From Variovorax sp. 770b2 (GTDB taxonomy: Bacteria > Pseudomonadota > Gammaproteobacteria > Burkholderiales > Burkholderiaceae_C), in the NCBI RefSeq assembly GCF_900115685.1, contig NZ_FOXJ01000001.1, forward strand, positions 777,796-841,795: a DNA stretch of 64,000 nt. Reading direction: 5' to 3'. The notes below the pieces were generated by a model, which did not search any database, had not been told where the DNA came from, and saw nothing but the letters and a program-made list of their open reading frames with translations. Made by a program: the position numbers and the translations under genes. Below, one piece after another: positions 35,299-43,873 of this stretch. Every line of letters begins with the position of its first letter. The first letter of the stretch is position 1.

Positions 35299-36483
35299 AT
35301 GGGAATGCTGGACAGTCGAGGCCTGGCCATCGTGGGCTACGCCGAAACCAAGCTCGTGCGGCGCAGCGGCCGCAGCGCGCTTTCGCTCGCAGGGGAGGCG
35401 GTGAGCCGGTTGCTCGAACGCACCGGCATCGAGCGCAGCCGCATCGACGGCTTCGCCACCACCTTCGCGATGTCGGAAGGGGGCAATCCGTTCTACAGCA
35501 ACCTGATGGCCGAAGGGCTGGGCCTGTCGGTGTCGTGGTGCCAGGCCACCGACATCGGCGGTGCCTCGTCGGGTGGCAACATCATCCGCGCGGGCATGGC
35601 GATCGAGGCGGGCATGTGCGACATCGTGCTGTGCCTGGCCGCCGATGCGGTGACCACGCAGGACCGCTCGATGCAGTCGGGCCACCGCACCGAGTACTGC
35701 GACCCCGCGGGCTACGCGGGGCCCCTGAGCGCCTTCGCGCTGCTCAGCTCGGTGTACGACCACCAGTACGGCCTGCCGCACGACGCGCTCGCCAGGCTCG
35801 CGGTGACGCAGCGCAACGGCGCGCTGCTCAACGAGAACGCCTGCGAAGAGCTGCGCAAGCCGCTCACGGCGCAGGACTACCTGGACTCGCGCGTGGTGTC
35901 CGACCCGCTGCGCATCCTGGACTGCGTGATGCGCTGCGACGGTGCGAGCGCGGTGCTGGTGATGTCGACCCGGCGCGCCAGGGAGATGGGCTTCGAGAAG
36001 ATGGTGCACCCGATCTCGTATGCCGAGCGCATCAACTTCGACCCGCGCGAAGAGGAGAGCACGAGCATCCTGCAAAGCGGCTTCACCGACGTGGGACCGC
36101 GCGCCTTCAAGGCGGCGGGCATGAAGCCCTCGGACGTGCACATGCTGCACTGGTACGACGACTTCCTGATCGCGCTGATCCTGCAGCTGGAGCAGACCGG
36201 CTTCTGCGCGCCGGGCGAGGGCGGGGCCTTCGTGCTCGCGCACGACATGGGCCATGCGGGCGAGTTGCCCATCAACACCGGTGGCGGCCAGATCTCGGCG
36301 GGGCAGCCCGGCCTGGCCGGCGGCGGGGTGAATCTCGTCGAATGCATCCGCCAGATGTTCGGCGAAGCCGGCGCGCGCCAGGTGCGGCGGCACGGCAACG
36401 CGATGCTCAGCGGCATCGGCGTGATCCCCTATGCGCGCAACTGGGGCACCAGCACCGTGATGCTGCTGGAGCGAGGCGCATGA
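35299..36483 (+). CDS. Thiolase-fold protein without catalytic cysteine (pair 2, with DUF35)
   Basis: The 394-residue protein has the thiolase fold (LAIVGYAETKLVRRSGRSAL, DGASAVLVMS, INTGGGQISAG). The nucleophile region reads IGGASSGGNIIRAG, with no Cys, and the usual GHP histidine near the C-terminus is also absent (ISAGQPGLAGG). It should therefore not act as a thiolase; a retro-aldolase or acyltransferase role with its DUF35 partner at 36480 is more likely. It is first in the operon with DUF35, Bug and SnoaL genes. Confidence 0.8.
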   Translation: MGMLDSRGLAIVGYAETKLVRRSGRSALSLAGEAVSRLLERTGIERSRIDGFATTFAMSEGGNPFYSNLMAEGLGLSVSWCQATDIGGASSGGNIIRAGMAIEAGMCDIVLCLAADAVTTQDRSMQSGHRTEYCDPAGYAGPLSAFALLSSVYDHQYGLPHDALARLAVTQRNGALLNENACEELRKPLTAQDYLDSRVVSDPLRILDCVMRCDGASAVLVMSTRRAREMGFEKMVHPISYAERINFDPREEESTSILQSGFTDVGPRAFKAAGMKPSDVHMLHWYDDFLIALILQLEQTGFCAPGEGGAFVLAHDMGHAGELPINTGGGQISAGQPGLAGGGVNLVECIRQMFGEAGARQVRRHGNAMLSGIGVIPYARNWGTSTVMLLERGA

Positions 36484-36893
36484 GCGGCAGCAAAGGTACT
36501 TCCATGACCCAGGCACCCCACCATCCGACCGATATCGGCCAACCCTTCTGGGAAGGCCTCGCGCGGCGCCAGCTGATGCTGCAGTTCGATGCGGTGAGCG
36601 GCCGCGCGCAGTTCTACCCGCGCCCGCAAAGCCTCTACAGCGAAGCGGGCGTGCAATGGCGCGAGGCCAGCGGGCGCGGCACCGTCGCGGCGTTCACGCG
36701 CAGTCGCGTGTCGCCGCCGTACCTGGCCGACGCCGTGCCTTATGTGCTCGCGCTGGTGCGGCTCGAAGAAGGGCCGCGCATGCTCGCGCGCATCGCGGCG
36801 CCGTTCGAAACGCTGGCCATCGGCCAAGCCGTGGCCCTCGCGTGGGAGGCCACGGGCGATGCGCCGGCCTTTCCCGTGTTCAAGCCTGCATGA
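36480..36893 (+). CDS. DUF35-like OB-fold protein without zinc cysteines (partner of pair 2)
   Basis: The 137-residue protein has the DUF35 opening helix (IGQPFWEGLARRQL) and the OB-fold part (GRGTVAAFTRSR, MLARIAAPFETLAIGQAV). The zinc ribbon is degenerate: no cysteine is present where Cys39/42/53/56 stand in the protein at 26490 (QFDAVSGRAQFYPRP). ATG 36480 overlaps the thiolase stop by 4 bp, so it is still the expected partner of that protein. Confidence 0.8.
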   Translation: MSGSKGTSMTQAPHHPTDIGQPFWEGLARRQLMLQFDAVSGRAQFYPRPQSLYSEAGVQWREASGRGTVAAFTRSRVSPPYLADAVPYVLALVRLEEGPRMLARIAAPFETLAIGQAVALAWEATGDAPAFPVFKPA

Positions 36894-36898
36894 CGCAT

Positions 36899-36946
36899 CG
36901 GCAAGCGCGTCGGCAAACACGTCGGCAAGCGCGCCAGCAAAAGAAA
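36899..36946. repeat. Degenerate 12-bp tandem repeat
   Basis: The unit CGGCAAGCGCGT is repeated about four times with substitutions (CGGCAAACACGT, CGGCAAGCGCGC, CAGCAAAAGAAA). It fills the gap between the DUF35 stop and the Bug ribosome site and appears to be slippage-derived spacer. Confidence 0.6.
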
Positions 36947-36969
36947 ACCAGAACCCCAGGAGACAACCC

Positions 36970-37938
36970 ATGATTTCACGCCGCCACCTTGTGGCTTCCG
37001 CCGCGCTGGCCGCATTGCCGTTCGGCACGGCCCGCGCAGACAGCTTTCCGGGCAAGCCGATCCGCATCGTCGTGCCCTTTGCGGCGGGCGGCACCGGCGA
37101 CCTGCTGTGCCGCACGATGCAGGAGCCGCTGCAGCGCTTTCTCGGCCAGCCGGTCATCGTCGAGAACCGGCTCGGCGCCAGCGGCTCGGTGGGTACGCAG
37201 CATGTGAAGAACGCCGCGGCCGACGGCTACACGCTGCTGCAGGTGGGCAACAGCACCGTCACCACCGCGCTCATGCAGAAGGCGGCCGGCTACGACGCCA
37301 TCAGGGACCTCGCCGCGGTCGCGAACATCGCGACCACGCCGATGGTGTTTCTGCTGAACCCGGTGATCAAGGCCGACAGCATCGCCGAGCTCATCGCCTA
37401 TGCGAAGCCGCGTCCGGGCGAGCTCGAATATGCCTCCGCCGGCCGCGGCTCGCTGGGGCACCTCACCAACGAGCTGTTCAACCAGATGGCGGGGCTGAAG
37501 ATGGTCTACGTGCCCTACCAGGGCTCCTCGCAGGCCACCAATGCCGTGCTGGCGGGCGAAGTCAAGGTGGTCATCACCACGCCGTCGGACGCCATCAACG
37601 CCTTCGTGGCCACCGGCAAGCTGCGCATGCTGGGCGTGTCGTCGCCCCAGCGCAGCCCGCTGTTGCCCGGGGTGCCGGCCATCGCCGAGACGCTGCCCGG
37701 CTTCGGCGTGAACGCGTGGTTCGGGCTGGCCGCGCCGGCCGGCACGCCGCCCGCGGTGCTCGCGCGCCTGAACGAGGCGGTGAACAAGGCGGTGTCGGAG
37801 CCCGCCATGCAGGAGAAGCTCAAGCGCCTGGGCATGACGCCGGCGCCGGGCACGTCCGCCGCGTTTGCCCAGACGATCCGCAGCGACCAGCAGATCTGGA
37901 TCAAGGTGATGCAGCAGGCCGGCCTGTCTCCCGAGTAA
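36970..37938 (+). CDS. Bug-type TTT receptor
   Basis: The 322-residue secreted protein has a Tat-like leader (SRRHLVASAALAALPFGTAR) followed by FPGKPIRIVVPFAAGG, AADGYTLLQVG, YASAGRGSLGHL and VPYQGSSQAT. ATG 36970 follows AGGAGACAACCC. It is the third gene of the plus-strand operon starting at 35299, downstream of the repeat at 36899. The ligand is unknown. Confidence 0.88.
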   Translation: MISRRHLVASAALAALPFGTARADSFPGKPIRIVVPFAAGGTGDLLCRTMQEPLQRFLGQPVIVENRLGASGSVGTQHVKNAAADGYTLLQVGNSTVTTALMQKAAGYDAIRDLAAVANIATTPMVFLLNPVIKADSIAELIAYAKPRPGELEYASAGRGSLGHLTNELFNQMAGLKMVYVPYQGSSQATNAVLAGEVKVVITTPSDAINAFVATGKLRMLGVSSPQRSPLLPGVPAIAETLPGFGVNAWFGLAAPAGTPPAVLARLNEAVNKAVSEPAMQEKLKRLGMTPAPGTSAAFAQTIRSDQQIWIKVMQQAGLSPE

Positions 37939-37962
37939 CCGATCCAACGAAGGACAACCGAC

Positions 37963-38535
37963 ATGACCATGAACGACTACAGCCCCGAGCGCATCGCCGA
38001 CCGCATGCAGACCCAGGACACCATGTACCGCTGGTGCCGCTCGGTCGACCGGCTCGACTTCGACGCGATGCGCCAGGTGTTCCATCCGGATGCGGTCGAT
38101 CACCACGGCGCGTTCGACGGCGGCGTCGACGGCCTGGTGGACTGGATCGGCAACCGGCACCGCACCATCCCGTTCTCGATGCACGCGGTGAGCAACATGC
38201 TGATCGAGTTCGCGGGCCCCGACCTCGCGCTGGTCGAGAGCTACGTGCGCACCACGCAGCGCTACCCGGCCGAGGCCGCGGGCGCGCTCGCGCAGCTGGC
38301 AGGCGGCAAGCCGCCCGAGGGCGCGATGGACCTGCTGACCTGCTCGCGCTATGTCGATCGCTTCGCGCGCCGCAACGGCGAGTGGCGCATCCTGGAGCGC
38401 ACGCTGGTGGCCGACTGGAAGCAGGTGGTGCCGGTGGCCGCCGACGCGCCCAAGCCCGTGCCCGGCTGGGCCTCGGGCCGGCGCGACCAGGAGGATTTCG
38501 TGTTCTCGGAGCGCCGGGCGCTGGGCCTGGCCTGA
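37963..38535 (+). CDS. SnoaL-like/NTF2-fold protein
   Basis: The 190-residue protein has the SnoaL-like layout: QTQDTMYRWCRSVDRLDFDA, VFHPDAVDHHGAFDG, VESYVRTTQRY and RYVDRFARRNGEWRILERT. A probable active pocket contains His/Asp residues in VDHHGAF. The fold covers dehydratases, isomerases and small-ring oxygenases' alpha-like partners; the reaction is not known. It is the last gene of the operon 35299-38535 and converges on the tandem CaiB gene. Confidence 0.76.
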   Translation: MTMNDYSPERIADRMQTQDTMYRWCRSVDRLDFDAMRQVFHPDAVDHHGAFDGGVDGLVDWIGNRHRTIPFSMHAVSNMLIEFAGPDLALVESYVRTTQRYPAEAAGALAQLAGGKPPEGAMDLLTCSRYVDRFARRNGEWRILERTLVADWKQVVPVAADAPKPVPGWASGRRDQEDFVFSERRALGLA

Positions 38536-38545
38536 GCCTGCGGGT

Positions 38546-41134
38546 TCAGATCACGTCTTCCCGCGCGAACGTGCGGATGTCGGCGGTGGAATAGCCGAGC
38601 AGTTCGCCCAGGATGTATTCGTTGTCCTCGCCATAGAGCGGCGCCCCGCGCACGGGCAGGCCGCCCATGTGCGAGGGCGTCTGCGAGAGCCTGAACGGCA
38701 TCTCCGCCACGGGCCACGTGCCGATGCGCCCGGCCGTCACCTCGGTCATCCATTGCTGCTGTGCGAGTTGCGGGTCGTGGTCGCAGCGGTCTTCGGCGGT
38801 CTGGCACACGCCGGCCGGCACGCCCGCAGCCTGCAGTTGCGCCATGCAGGGGTAGGGCTCCTGCGCTGCGGTCCAGCGTTCGACCTCGGCATCGAGCGCG
38901 TCGGCGTGCGCGATGCGCGAGGCGAGCGTGGCGAAGCGCGGGTCCGCCGCGAGCGCCTGCAGGCCGCTGGCGCGCACGAAGCCCAGCCATTCGTCCTGCG
39001 TGAAGCAGGCGATGGCGATCCAGCGGTCGTTGCCCGTGCAGCGATATGCGCCGTGCGGCGCCGCAGGCACGTACGGCGAGCGGTTGCCCGTGCGCTTGCA
39101 TTCACGCCCGTTCACCGCCCAGTCGAGCACGTTCACGCCGCACACCATGAGCCCGCTCTCGCATTGCGAGGCATCGATCCACTGGCCTTCGCCCGTGCGG
39201 TGGCGGTGGTGCAGCCCCGCGAGGATCGCCTGCGCGAAGCTGTACGCGCCGATCCAGTCGAGGTACGAATAGCCCCAGCCGGCCGGCGGCGCGGGTTCGG
39301 GCAGGCCCGACATCTCCGACAGCCCGGTGAAGGCCGCGGCGATGGGCCCGACCGTGCGCATGCGCCCATAGGTGCCGTTCGCGCCCATGCCCGACTGCTG
39401 CACGTAGACGATGTCGGGCCGTATCGCCTTCATCGCCTCGTAGCCCAGGCCCCAGCGCTCCATCACGCCGGGCGAGAAGCCTTCGGTCACCACGTCGCAC
39501 ACGCGCACCAGGCGGCGCGCGATCTCGAGGCCGCGCGGATCGCGGATGTTGAGCGACAGCCCGCGCTTGCCCGCGTTCTTGTGGTTGAAGTGCCCGCCCA
39601 TCTCCGGCAGGTCCAGGCCCGGCAGCGGACCCGTGGCCGCGCGCCGCGCATCGCGTCCGCCTTCGGGCGCGTTCGCGCCGAGGCGAGCGTCGGCATTGGC
39701 CTTCCACTCGACCTTCAGGCATTCGGCGCCGAGCGCCGTCACCATCCGCGTGCCGCCGGCAGAGGCGAGGAACCATGAGAAATCGAGGATGCGCACGCCC
39801 TGCAACGCGAAGGGCCGGCCGTGCGCAGAAATGCGCGGCGGCGTGTCCTGCGCCGCGGTGCGCGGCTGCACGGCCGCCTTGCGGCGCACCTCGTTCAACA
39901 CCTCGGCCGTGTGCTCGCCCAGCGCAGGCGCGCGGCGGTGCGCCTGCCACGCCGTGGCCGTGCTCAGCCATTTGCCGGCGGGGTAGGGCAGGGCGCGGCC
40001 GAGCGCGGGATGGTCCAGTTGCGCATAGCTGCCGCGTGCCTGCCAGTGCGGATCGTCCAGGTTCTCGTGCGGCTTGCGCAGCGGTGCCCACATCAGGCCC
40101 TGCGCCTGCGCGGCCTGCCAGGGCAGGTCGCGGTAGAGAAAGCAGCGCACGAAGCGCTGCACCACCTCGAACACGTGCGCCTTGTGCTCGTCGAACGCCA
40201 CAGCGCCGGGCACGTCGCGCTTCTTCGGGTCGCGCGTGCCGTCGGGCAACTCCAGGTCATGGGCCATGCCGTGGCTCTGCAGGAAGCGCACCACGCCGGC
40301 CTCGTCGCCCGCGGTCACCATCCAGCCGAGGTTCCAGCGTCCGTCCTTGGTCTGCGCGAGCGGGGTGGCGCGGTTGGGCAGTTCCGCCGAATGGCGGCAG
40401 GTCTGGCGGTACTGCGTGGCGGCGCGCATGACCCAGTTCATGAGGTCCATCTCGGTCGAGGTCGAGACGGCCGTGTGCACCGCGCACGAAACGTCCTGCC
40501 CGCGCCCCGTGGCATCGCGCGCGCACAGCGCCGCGAGGATGCCGACCAGCGCCTGCTCGCACGCGATGTGGCTCGCATGGAAGGCCTGCGGCGCGATGGG
40601 CGGCACGTCGTAGCGGCCGGTGGGGTCGGCGTCGTAGCCGCAGTTCATCATCACGCCGCCGAGCGCGAGGTGCACGATGTCGCTTGCCTTGAAATCCCTC
40701 CACGGCCCGCTGTCGCCGAAGGGCGTGATGCGCCCAGTGATCAGCGCCGGAAAGCGCTCGCCGAGGGCCGCGATGTCCATGCCCGTGGCGTGCGCGAGTT
40801 CTTCCAGGCGTCCGCACAGCAGCACGTCGGTGCCGTCCAGCAGGCGCAACAGCGCGGCCTTCCCTTCGGCAGCGTCGAGGTCGAGCACCACCGAGCGCTT
40901 GTCGCGGTTGTAGTTCCAGAAGTAGAGCGACTGCTCCGCGTCGGGCACGTCGCCCACGAAGGGCCCGATACGGCGCGAGGGGCTGCCGCCCGGCGGCTCG
41001 ATCTTCACCACGTCGGCGCCCATGCCGGCGAGCAGCAGGCCGCAGTAGTCGCCTGTTTCGGCCGACATCTCCAGCACCTTCAGGCCATGCAGCGCACCCG
41101 ACGCGCCCGCGGGTTGGAAGTTCGCTTTCGTCAC
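38546..41134 (-). CDS. Tandem double CaiB/BaiF class III CoA-transferase (fusion of two domains)
   Basis: The 862-residue protein is two full CoA-transferase domains in one chain. Domain 1 (about 5-430) has LHGLKVLEMSAETGDYCG and ADVVKIEPPGGSPSRR. Domain 2 (about 440-862) has LQGVRILDFSWFLASAGG and the probable catalytic Asp in YSYLDWIGAY. The matching place in domain 1 reads FHASHIACEQ, with no Asp, so domain 1 may be structural. Class III enzymes are normally interlocked homodimers of 400-residue chains, so one chain may form the whole dimer. I start at GTG 41134; TTG 41164 would overlap the operator at 41153. Confidence 0.82.
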   Translation of the reverse strand: MTKANFQPAGASGALHGLKVLEMSAETGDYCGLLLAGMGADVVKIEPPGGSPSRRIGPFVGDVPDAEQSLYFWNYNRDKRSVVLDLDAAEGKAALLRLLDGTDVLLCGRLEELAHATGMDIAALGERFPALITGRITPFGDSGPWRDFKASDIVHLALGGVMMNCGYDADPTGRYDVPPIAPQAFHASHIACEQALVGILAALCARDATGRGQDVSCAVHTAVSTSTEMDLMNWVMRAATQYRQTCRHSAELPNRATPLAQTKDGRWNLGWMVTAGDEAGVVRFLQSHGMAHDLELPDGTRDPKKRDVPGAVAFDEHKAHVFEVVQRFVRCFLYRDLPWQAAQAQGLMWAPLRKPHENLDDPHWQARGSYAQLDHPALGRALPYPAGKWLSTATAWQAHRRAPALGEHTAEVLNEVRRKAAVQPRTAAQDTPPRISAHGRPFALQGVRILDFSWFLASAGGTRMVTALGAECLKVEWKANADARLGANAPEGGRDARRAATGPLPGLDLPEMGGHFNHKNAGKRGLSLNIRDPRGLEIARRLVRVCDVVTEGFSPGVMERWGLGYEAMKAIRPDIVYVQQSGMGANGTYGRMRTVGPIAAAFTGLSEMSGLPEPAPPAGWGYSYLDWIGAYSFAQAILAGLHHRHRTGEGQWIDASQCESGLMVCGVNVLDWAVNGRECKRTGNRSPYVPAAPHGAYRCTGNDRWIAIACFTQDEWLGFVRASGLQALAADPRFATLASRIAHADALDAEVERWTAAQEPYPCMAQLQAAGVPAGVCQTAEDRCDHDPQLAQQQWMTEVTAGRIGTWPVAEMPFRLSQTPSHMGGLPVRGAPLYGEDNEYILGELLGYSTADIRTFAREDVI

Positions 41135-41152
41135 AAAAGTCCAAATGTTGAA

Positions 41153-41163
41153 TGGATGGACCA
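41153..41163. promoter_or_regulatory. Near-consensus operator TGGATGGACCA
   Basis: It is the same 11-mer as at 13098 and, inverted, at 57832. With the last of these it shares 15 bases, AATGGATGGACCAAT. On the plus strand it lies between TTGAAT (41148-41153) and TACCAT (41171-41176), 17 bp apart. It serves the tandem CaiB gene (minus) and the Bug/ligase operon (plus). Confidence 0.55.
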
Positions 41164-41205
41164 ATTAGCGTACCATGCCTGCGACTTCGACAGGAGACAA
41201 AGACC

Positions 41206-42204
41206 ATGAGTTCAATCACCCGGCGGCGCGCGATCGGCACCGGCCTCGCGCTGGGAACACTGGCGACGCTGGGCACAGGCCCCGCGGCGCTCGCGCAGGA
41301 AACTGATTACCCGCGCAAGCCCGTCACCATCGTCGTGCCGTTCACCGCGGGCGGCGCCACCGACCTGTCGGCGCGCCTCATCGCGCAGTTGCTCACCACG
41401 CAGCTGGGCCAGACCTTCCTGGTGGACAACCGCGCGGGCGCCAGCGGAATGATCGGCATGGCCGCCGTGGCGCGCGCGGCGCCCGATGGCTACACGCTCG
41501 GCTGGGGCGGCAACAGCCCGATGTCGGTCGCGCCCCACCTGGTGAAGAACCCGGCCTACGACCCGGCCAAGGCCTTCGCGCCCGTGAGCCTCGCGGCGAT
41601 CTCGTCGTGGATCCTGGTCACGCGCCCCGACCTGCCCGTCAAGAGCGTGGCCGACCTCGTGGCGCTGGCCAAGAAGCAGCCGGGCAAGCTCACCTTCGCC
41701 TCGTCGGGCAACGGCAGCGCACCGCACCTGATGGGCGAACTCTTCAAGAGCGCCGCCGGCATCGACCTGCTGCACGTGCCCTACAAGGGCGAGATCGACG
41801 GCTTCAACGCCATGATGGCAGGGCAGGTCGACATGATGATGGGATCGACCTCGTCATCGCTCGCGCTCGTGAAGGCCGGCCGCCTGAGGGGCCTGGCCGT
41901 GACCACGCCCAAGCGCGACGCCGCGGTGCCCGACCTGCCGACCGTGGCCGAGGCCGGCGTGCCCGACCTCACCTTCGAGATCTTCTTCGGCCTCGTGGCG
42001 CCGGCCGGCACGCCGCCGGCCGTGGTCGACAGGCTCGCGGCCGCGATGCGCAAGGCCGTGGCCGATCCCAGCTACCGCGACGCGATGGAGAAGACCGGCA
42101 TCCACGCGACCAGCAGTTCGCCCGCCGACTTCCAGGCGCTGCTCGCGCGCCACAACCAGCGATGGACTTCCATCATCCGCAGCAAGAACATCTCCTCCGA
42201 CTAA
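41206..42204 (+). CDS. Bug-type TTT receptor
   Basis: The 332-residue secreted protein has a twin-arginine-like leader (TRRRAIGTGLALGTLATLG, cleavage near ALAQE) followed by YPRKPVTIVVPFTAGG, PDGYTLGWGG, LTFASSGNGSAPHL and VPYKGEIDGF. ATG 41206 has CAGGAG 9 bases upstream. It is directly upstream (7 bp) of the acyl-CoA ligase gene, suggesting that the imported carboxylate is the ligase substrate. Confidence 0.88.
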   Translation: MSSITRRRAIGTGLALGTLATLGTGPAALAQETDYPRKPVTIVVPFTAGGATDLSARLIAQLLTTQLGQTFLVDNRAGASGMIGMAAVARAAPDGYTLGWGGNSPMSVAPHLVKNPAYDPAKAFAPVSLAAISSWILVTRPDLPVKSVADLVALAKKQPGKLTFASSGNGSAPHLMGELFKSAAGIDLLHVPYKGEIDGFNAMMAGQVDMMMGSTSSSLALVKAGRLRGLAVTTPKRDAAVPDLPTVAEAGVPDLTFEIFFGLVAPAGTPPAVVDRLAAAMRKAVADPSYRDAMEKTGIHATSSSPADFQALLARHNQRWTSIIRSKNISSD

Positions 42205-42211
42205 GGCCCCT

Positions 42212-43873
42212 GTGAACTCGAACCTCGGCGCCGTGCGCGCGGACACCTACGCGTTGCGCGATCTCACCTTTCCCGCAGTCCTCCGGCGCCAGGCGCTGGC
42301 CCATCCCGACAAGGTCTTCCTCACCGAGACCGCAGGCGGCCGGCACTTCACCTATGCCGACGTCGATGCGTGGTCGAACCGCGTGGCCAACGCATTGGCC
42401 GCGCTGGGCGTGGCCAGGGGCTGCCACACGGGCGTTCTGATGGGCAATTCGGCCGAGCACCTCGCGGTGTTCCTGGGCATCGGCAAGCTGGGCGCGGTCT
42501 CGGTGCCGGTGAACACGGCCGCGCGCGGCGAGTTGCTGCGCTACTACCTCACGCAATCGGATTGCGAGGCGGTCGTCGTCGATGCCACGCTGGCCGACCG
42601 GCTCGCCGAGGTGCTGCCGCAGCTGCCGCTGGTCAAGCGCGTGGTGGTCGTTCGTGCGGGGCAGGACGAGGCGGCGGCACCGGCCGACATCCCGGCTTCG
42701 CCAGCCTACGACGTCGCCGACTTCGAAGCCTGCGTGGCCGCTGCGTCCGAAGCGCCGCAGGCGGCCGAGGTGAAATGCTCCGACCTGTTGATGCTGGCCT
42801 ACACCTCGGGCACCACCGGGCCGTCGAAGGGCAGCATGCTCTCGCACGCGGCCGCGCTCACCTATGGCACCAGCGCGGCCGAGGCGCAGGGCTACCGCGA
42901 GAGCGACGTCTTCTACGTGTGCCTGCCGCTCTTTCACAATAACGCGCTGCTCGCAGCCACCGGCGCCGCGCTGGTGTGCGGTGCGTCGGTGGTGCTGTCG
43001 CGGCGCTTCTCGGTGTCCAGGTTCTGGGGCGAGATCCGCGGCTCACACGCGACCATCACCAACTTCCTGGGCGCCATGTCGAGCTTCCTGTGGAGCAGTC
43101 CGCCGTCGCCCGACGACGCGGACAACGACCTGCGCCTGGTGAGCATGGCGCCCACGCCCAAGTACGCGCGCGAGTTCGAGCGCCGCTTCGGCCTGAAGGC
43201 CATGAACAACTACGGCCTGTCGGACTTCGGCATGGTCACCTCGTTCACCGCCCACGAGCCGCCCGAGAAACTCGGCTCCATCGGCAAGCCGCGCCGGGGC
43301 TTTCGCGTGAAGATCGTCGACGAGGACGACTTCGAGGTGCCCGACGGCGAGGTCGGCGAGATGGTGCTGCAAAGCGACGACCCGTGGCGCGCCACCACCG
43401 GCTACTACAAGATGCCCGAGGCCACGCTGGCGGCCAGCCGCAACCAGTGGTTCCACACCGGCGACCGCGGCATGCGCGACGCCGACGGCTACCTGTGGTT
43501 CGTCGATCGCAAGAAGGACTGCATCCGCCGCCGCGGAGAGAACATCTCGGCCTTCGAGGTCGAGCAGATCATCGCCACCCACCCCGAGGTCGGCAATGCG
43601 GCGGTGTTTCCGGTCGCCACGCAGACCAACGACGAGGAGGTCTGCGCGGTGGTGGTGCGGCGCCCCGGCAGCACGGTGAGCGAGGTGGAGCTGGTTGCGC
43701 ACTGCCAGCGCAACATGGCCTATTTCATGGTGCCGCGCTACATCCAGTTCCGCGATGCGCTGCCGACCACCGTGAACCAGAAGGTCGAGAAGTTCAGGTT
43801 GAGGAGCGAGTTCGAGCGCGACCTGTCGCAGGCTTGGGACCGCGAGGCGGCCGGGCTGGTGCTGGCGCGCTAG
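42212..43873 (+). CDS. Acyl-CoA ligase, CaiC-like AMP-forming (copy 1)
   Basis: The 553-residue adenylate-forming enzyme has the P-loop YTSGTTGPSKGSMLSH from residue 197, NYGLSDFG (A5), HTGDRGMRD (A7), DRKKDCIRRRGENIS (A8) and the C-terminal lysine region NQKVEKFRLR. It makes acyl-CoA from a carboxylate with ATP. It resembles crotonobetaine/carnitine-CoA ligases but substrate use cannot be read. It is a close paralogue of the ligase at 52449. The start is GTG 42212. Its end overlaps the convergent GntR gene by 80 bp. Confidence 0.9.
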   Translation: MNSNLGAVRADTYALRDLTFPAVLRRQALAHPDKVFLTETAGGRHFTYADVDAWSNRVANALAALGVARGCHTGVLMGNSAEHLAVFLGIGKLGAVSVPVNTAARGELLRYYLTQSDCEAVVVDATLADRLAEVLPQLPLVKRVVVVRAGQDEAAAPADIPASPAYDVADFEACVAAASEAPQAAEVKCSDLLMLAYTSGTTGPSKGSMLSHAAALTYGTSAAEAQGYRESDVFYVCLPLFHNNALLAATGAALVCGASVVLSRRFSVSRFWGEIRGSHATITNFLGAMSSFLWSSPPSPDDADNDLRLVSMAPTPKYAREFERRFGLKAMNNYGLSDFGMVTSFTAHEPPEKLGSIGKPRRGFRVKIVDEDDFEVPDGEVGEMVLQSDDPWRATTGYYKMPEATLAASRNQWFHTGDRGMRDADGYLWFVDRKKDCIRRRGENISAFEVEQIIATHPEVGNAAVFPVATQTNDEEVCAVVVRRPGSTVSEVELVAHCQRNMAYFMVPRYIQFRDALPTTVNQKVEKFRLRSEFERDLSQAWDREAAGLVLAR

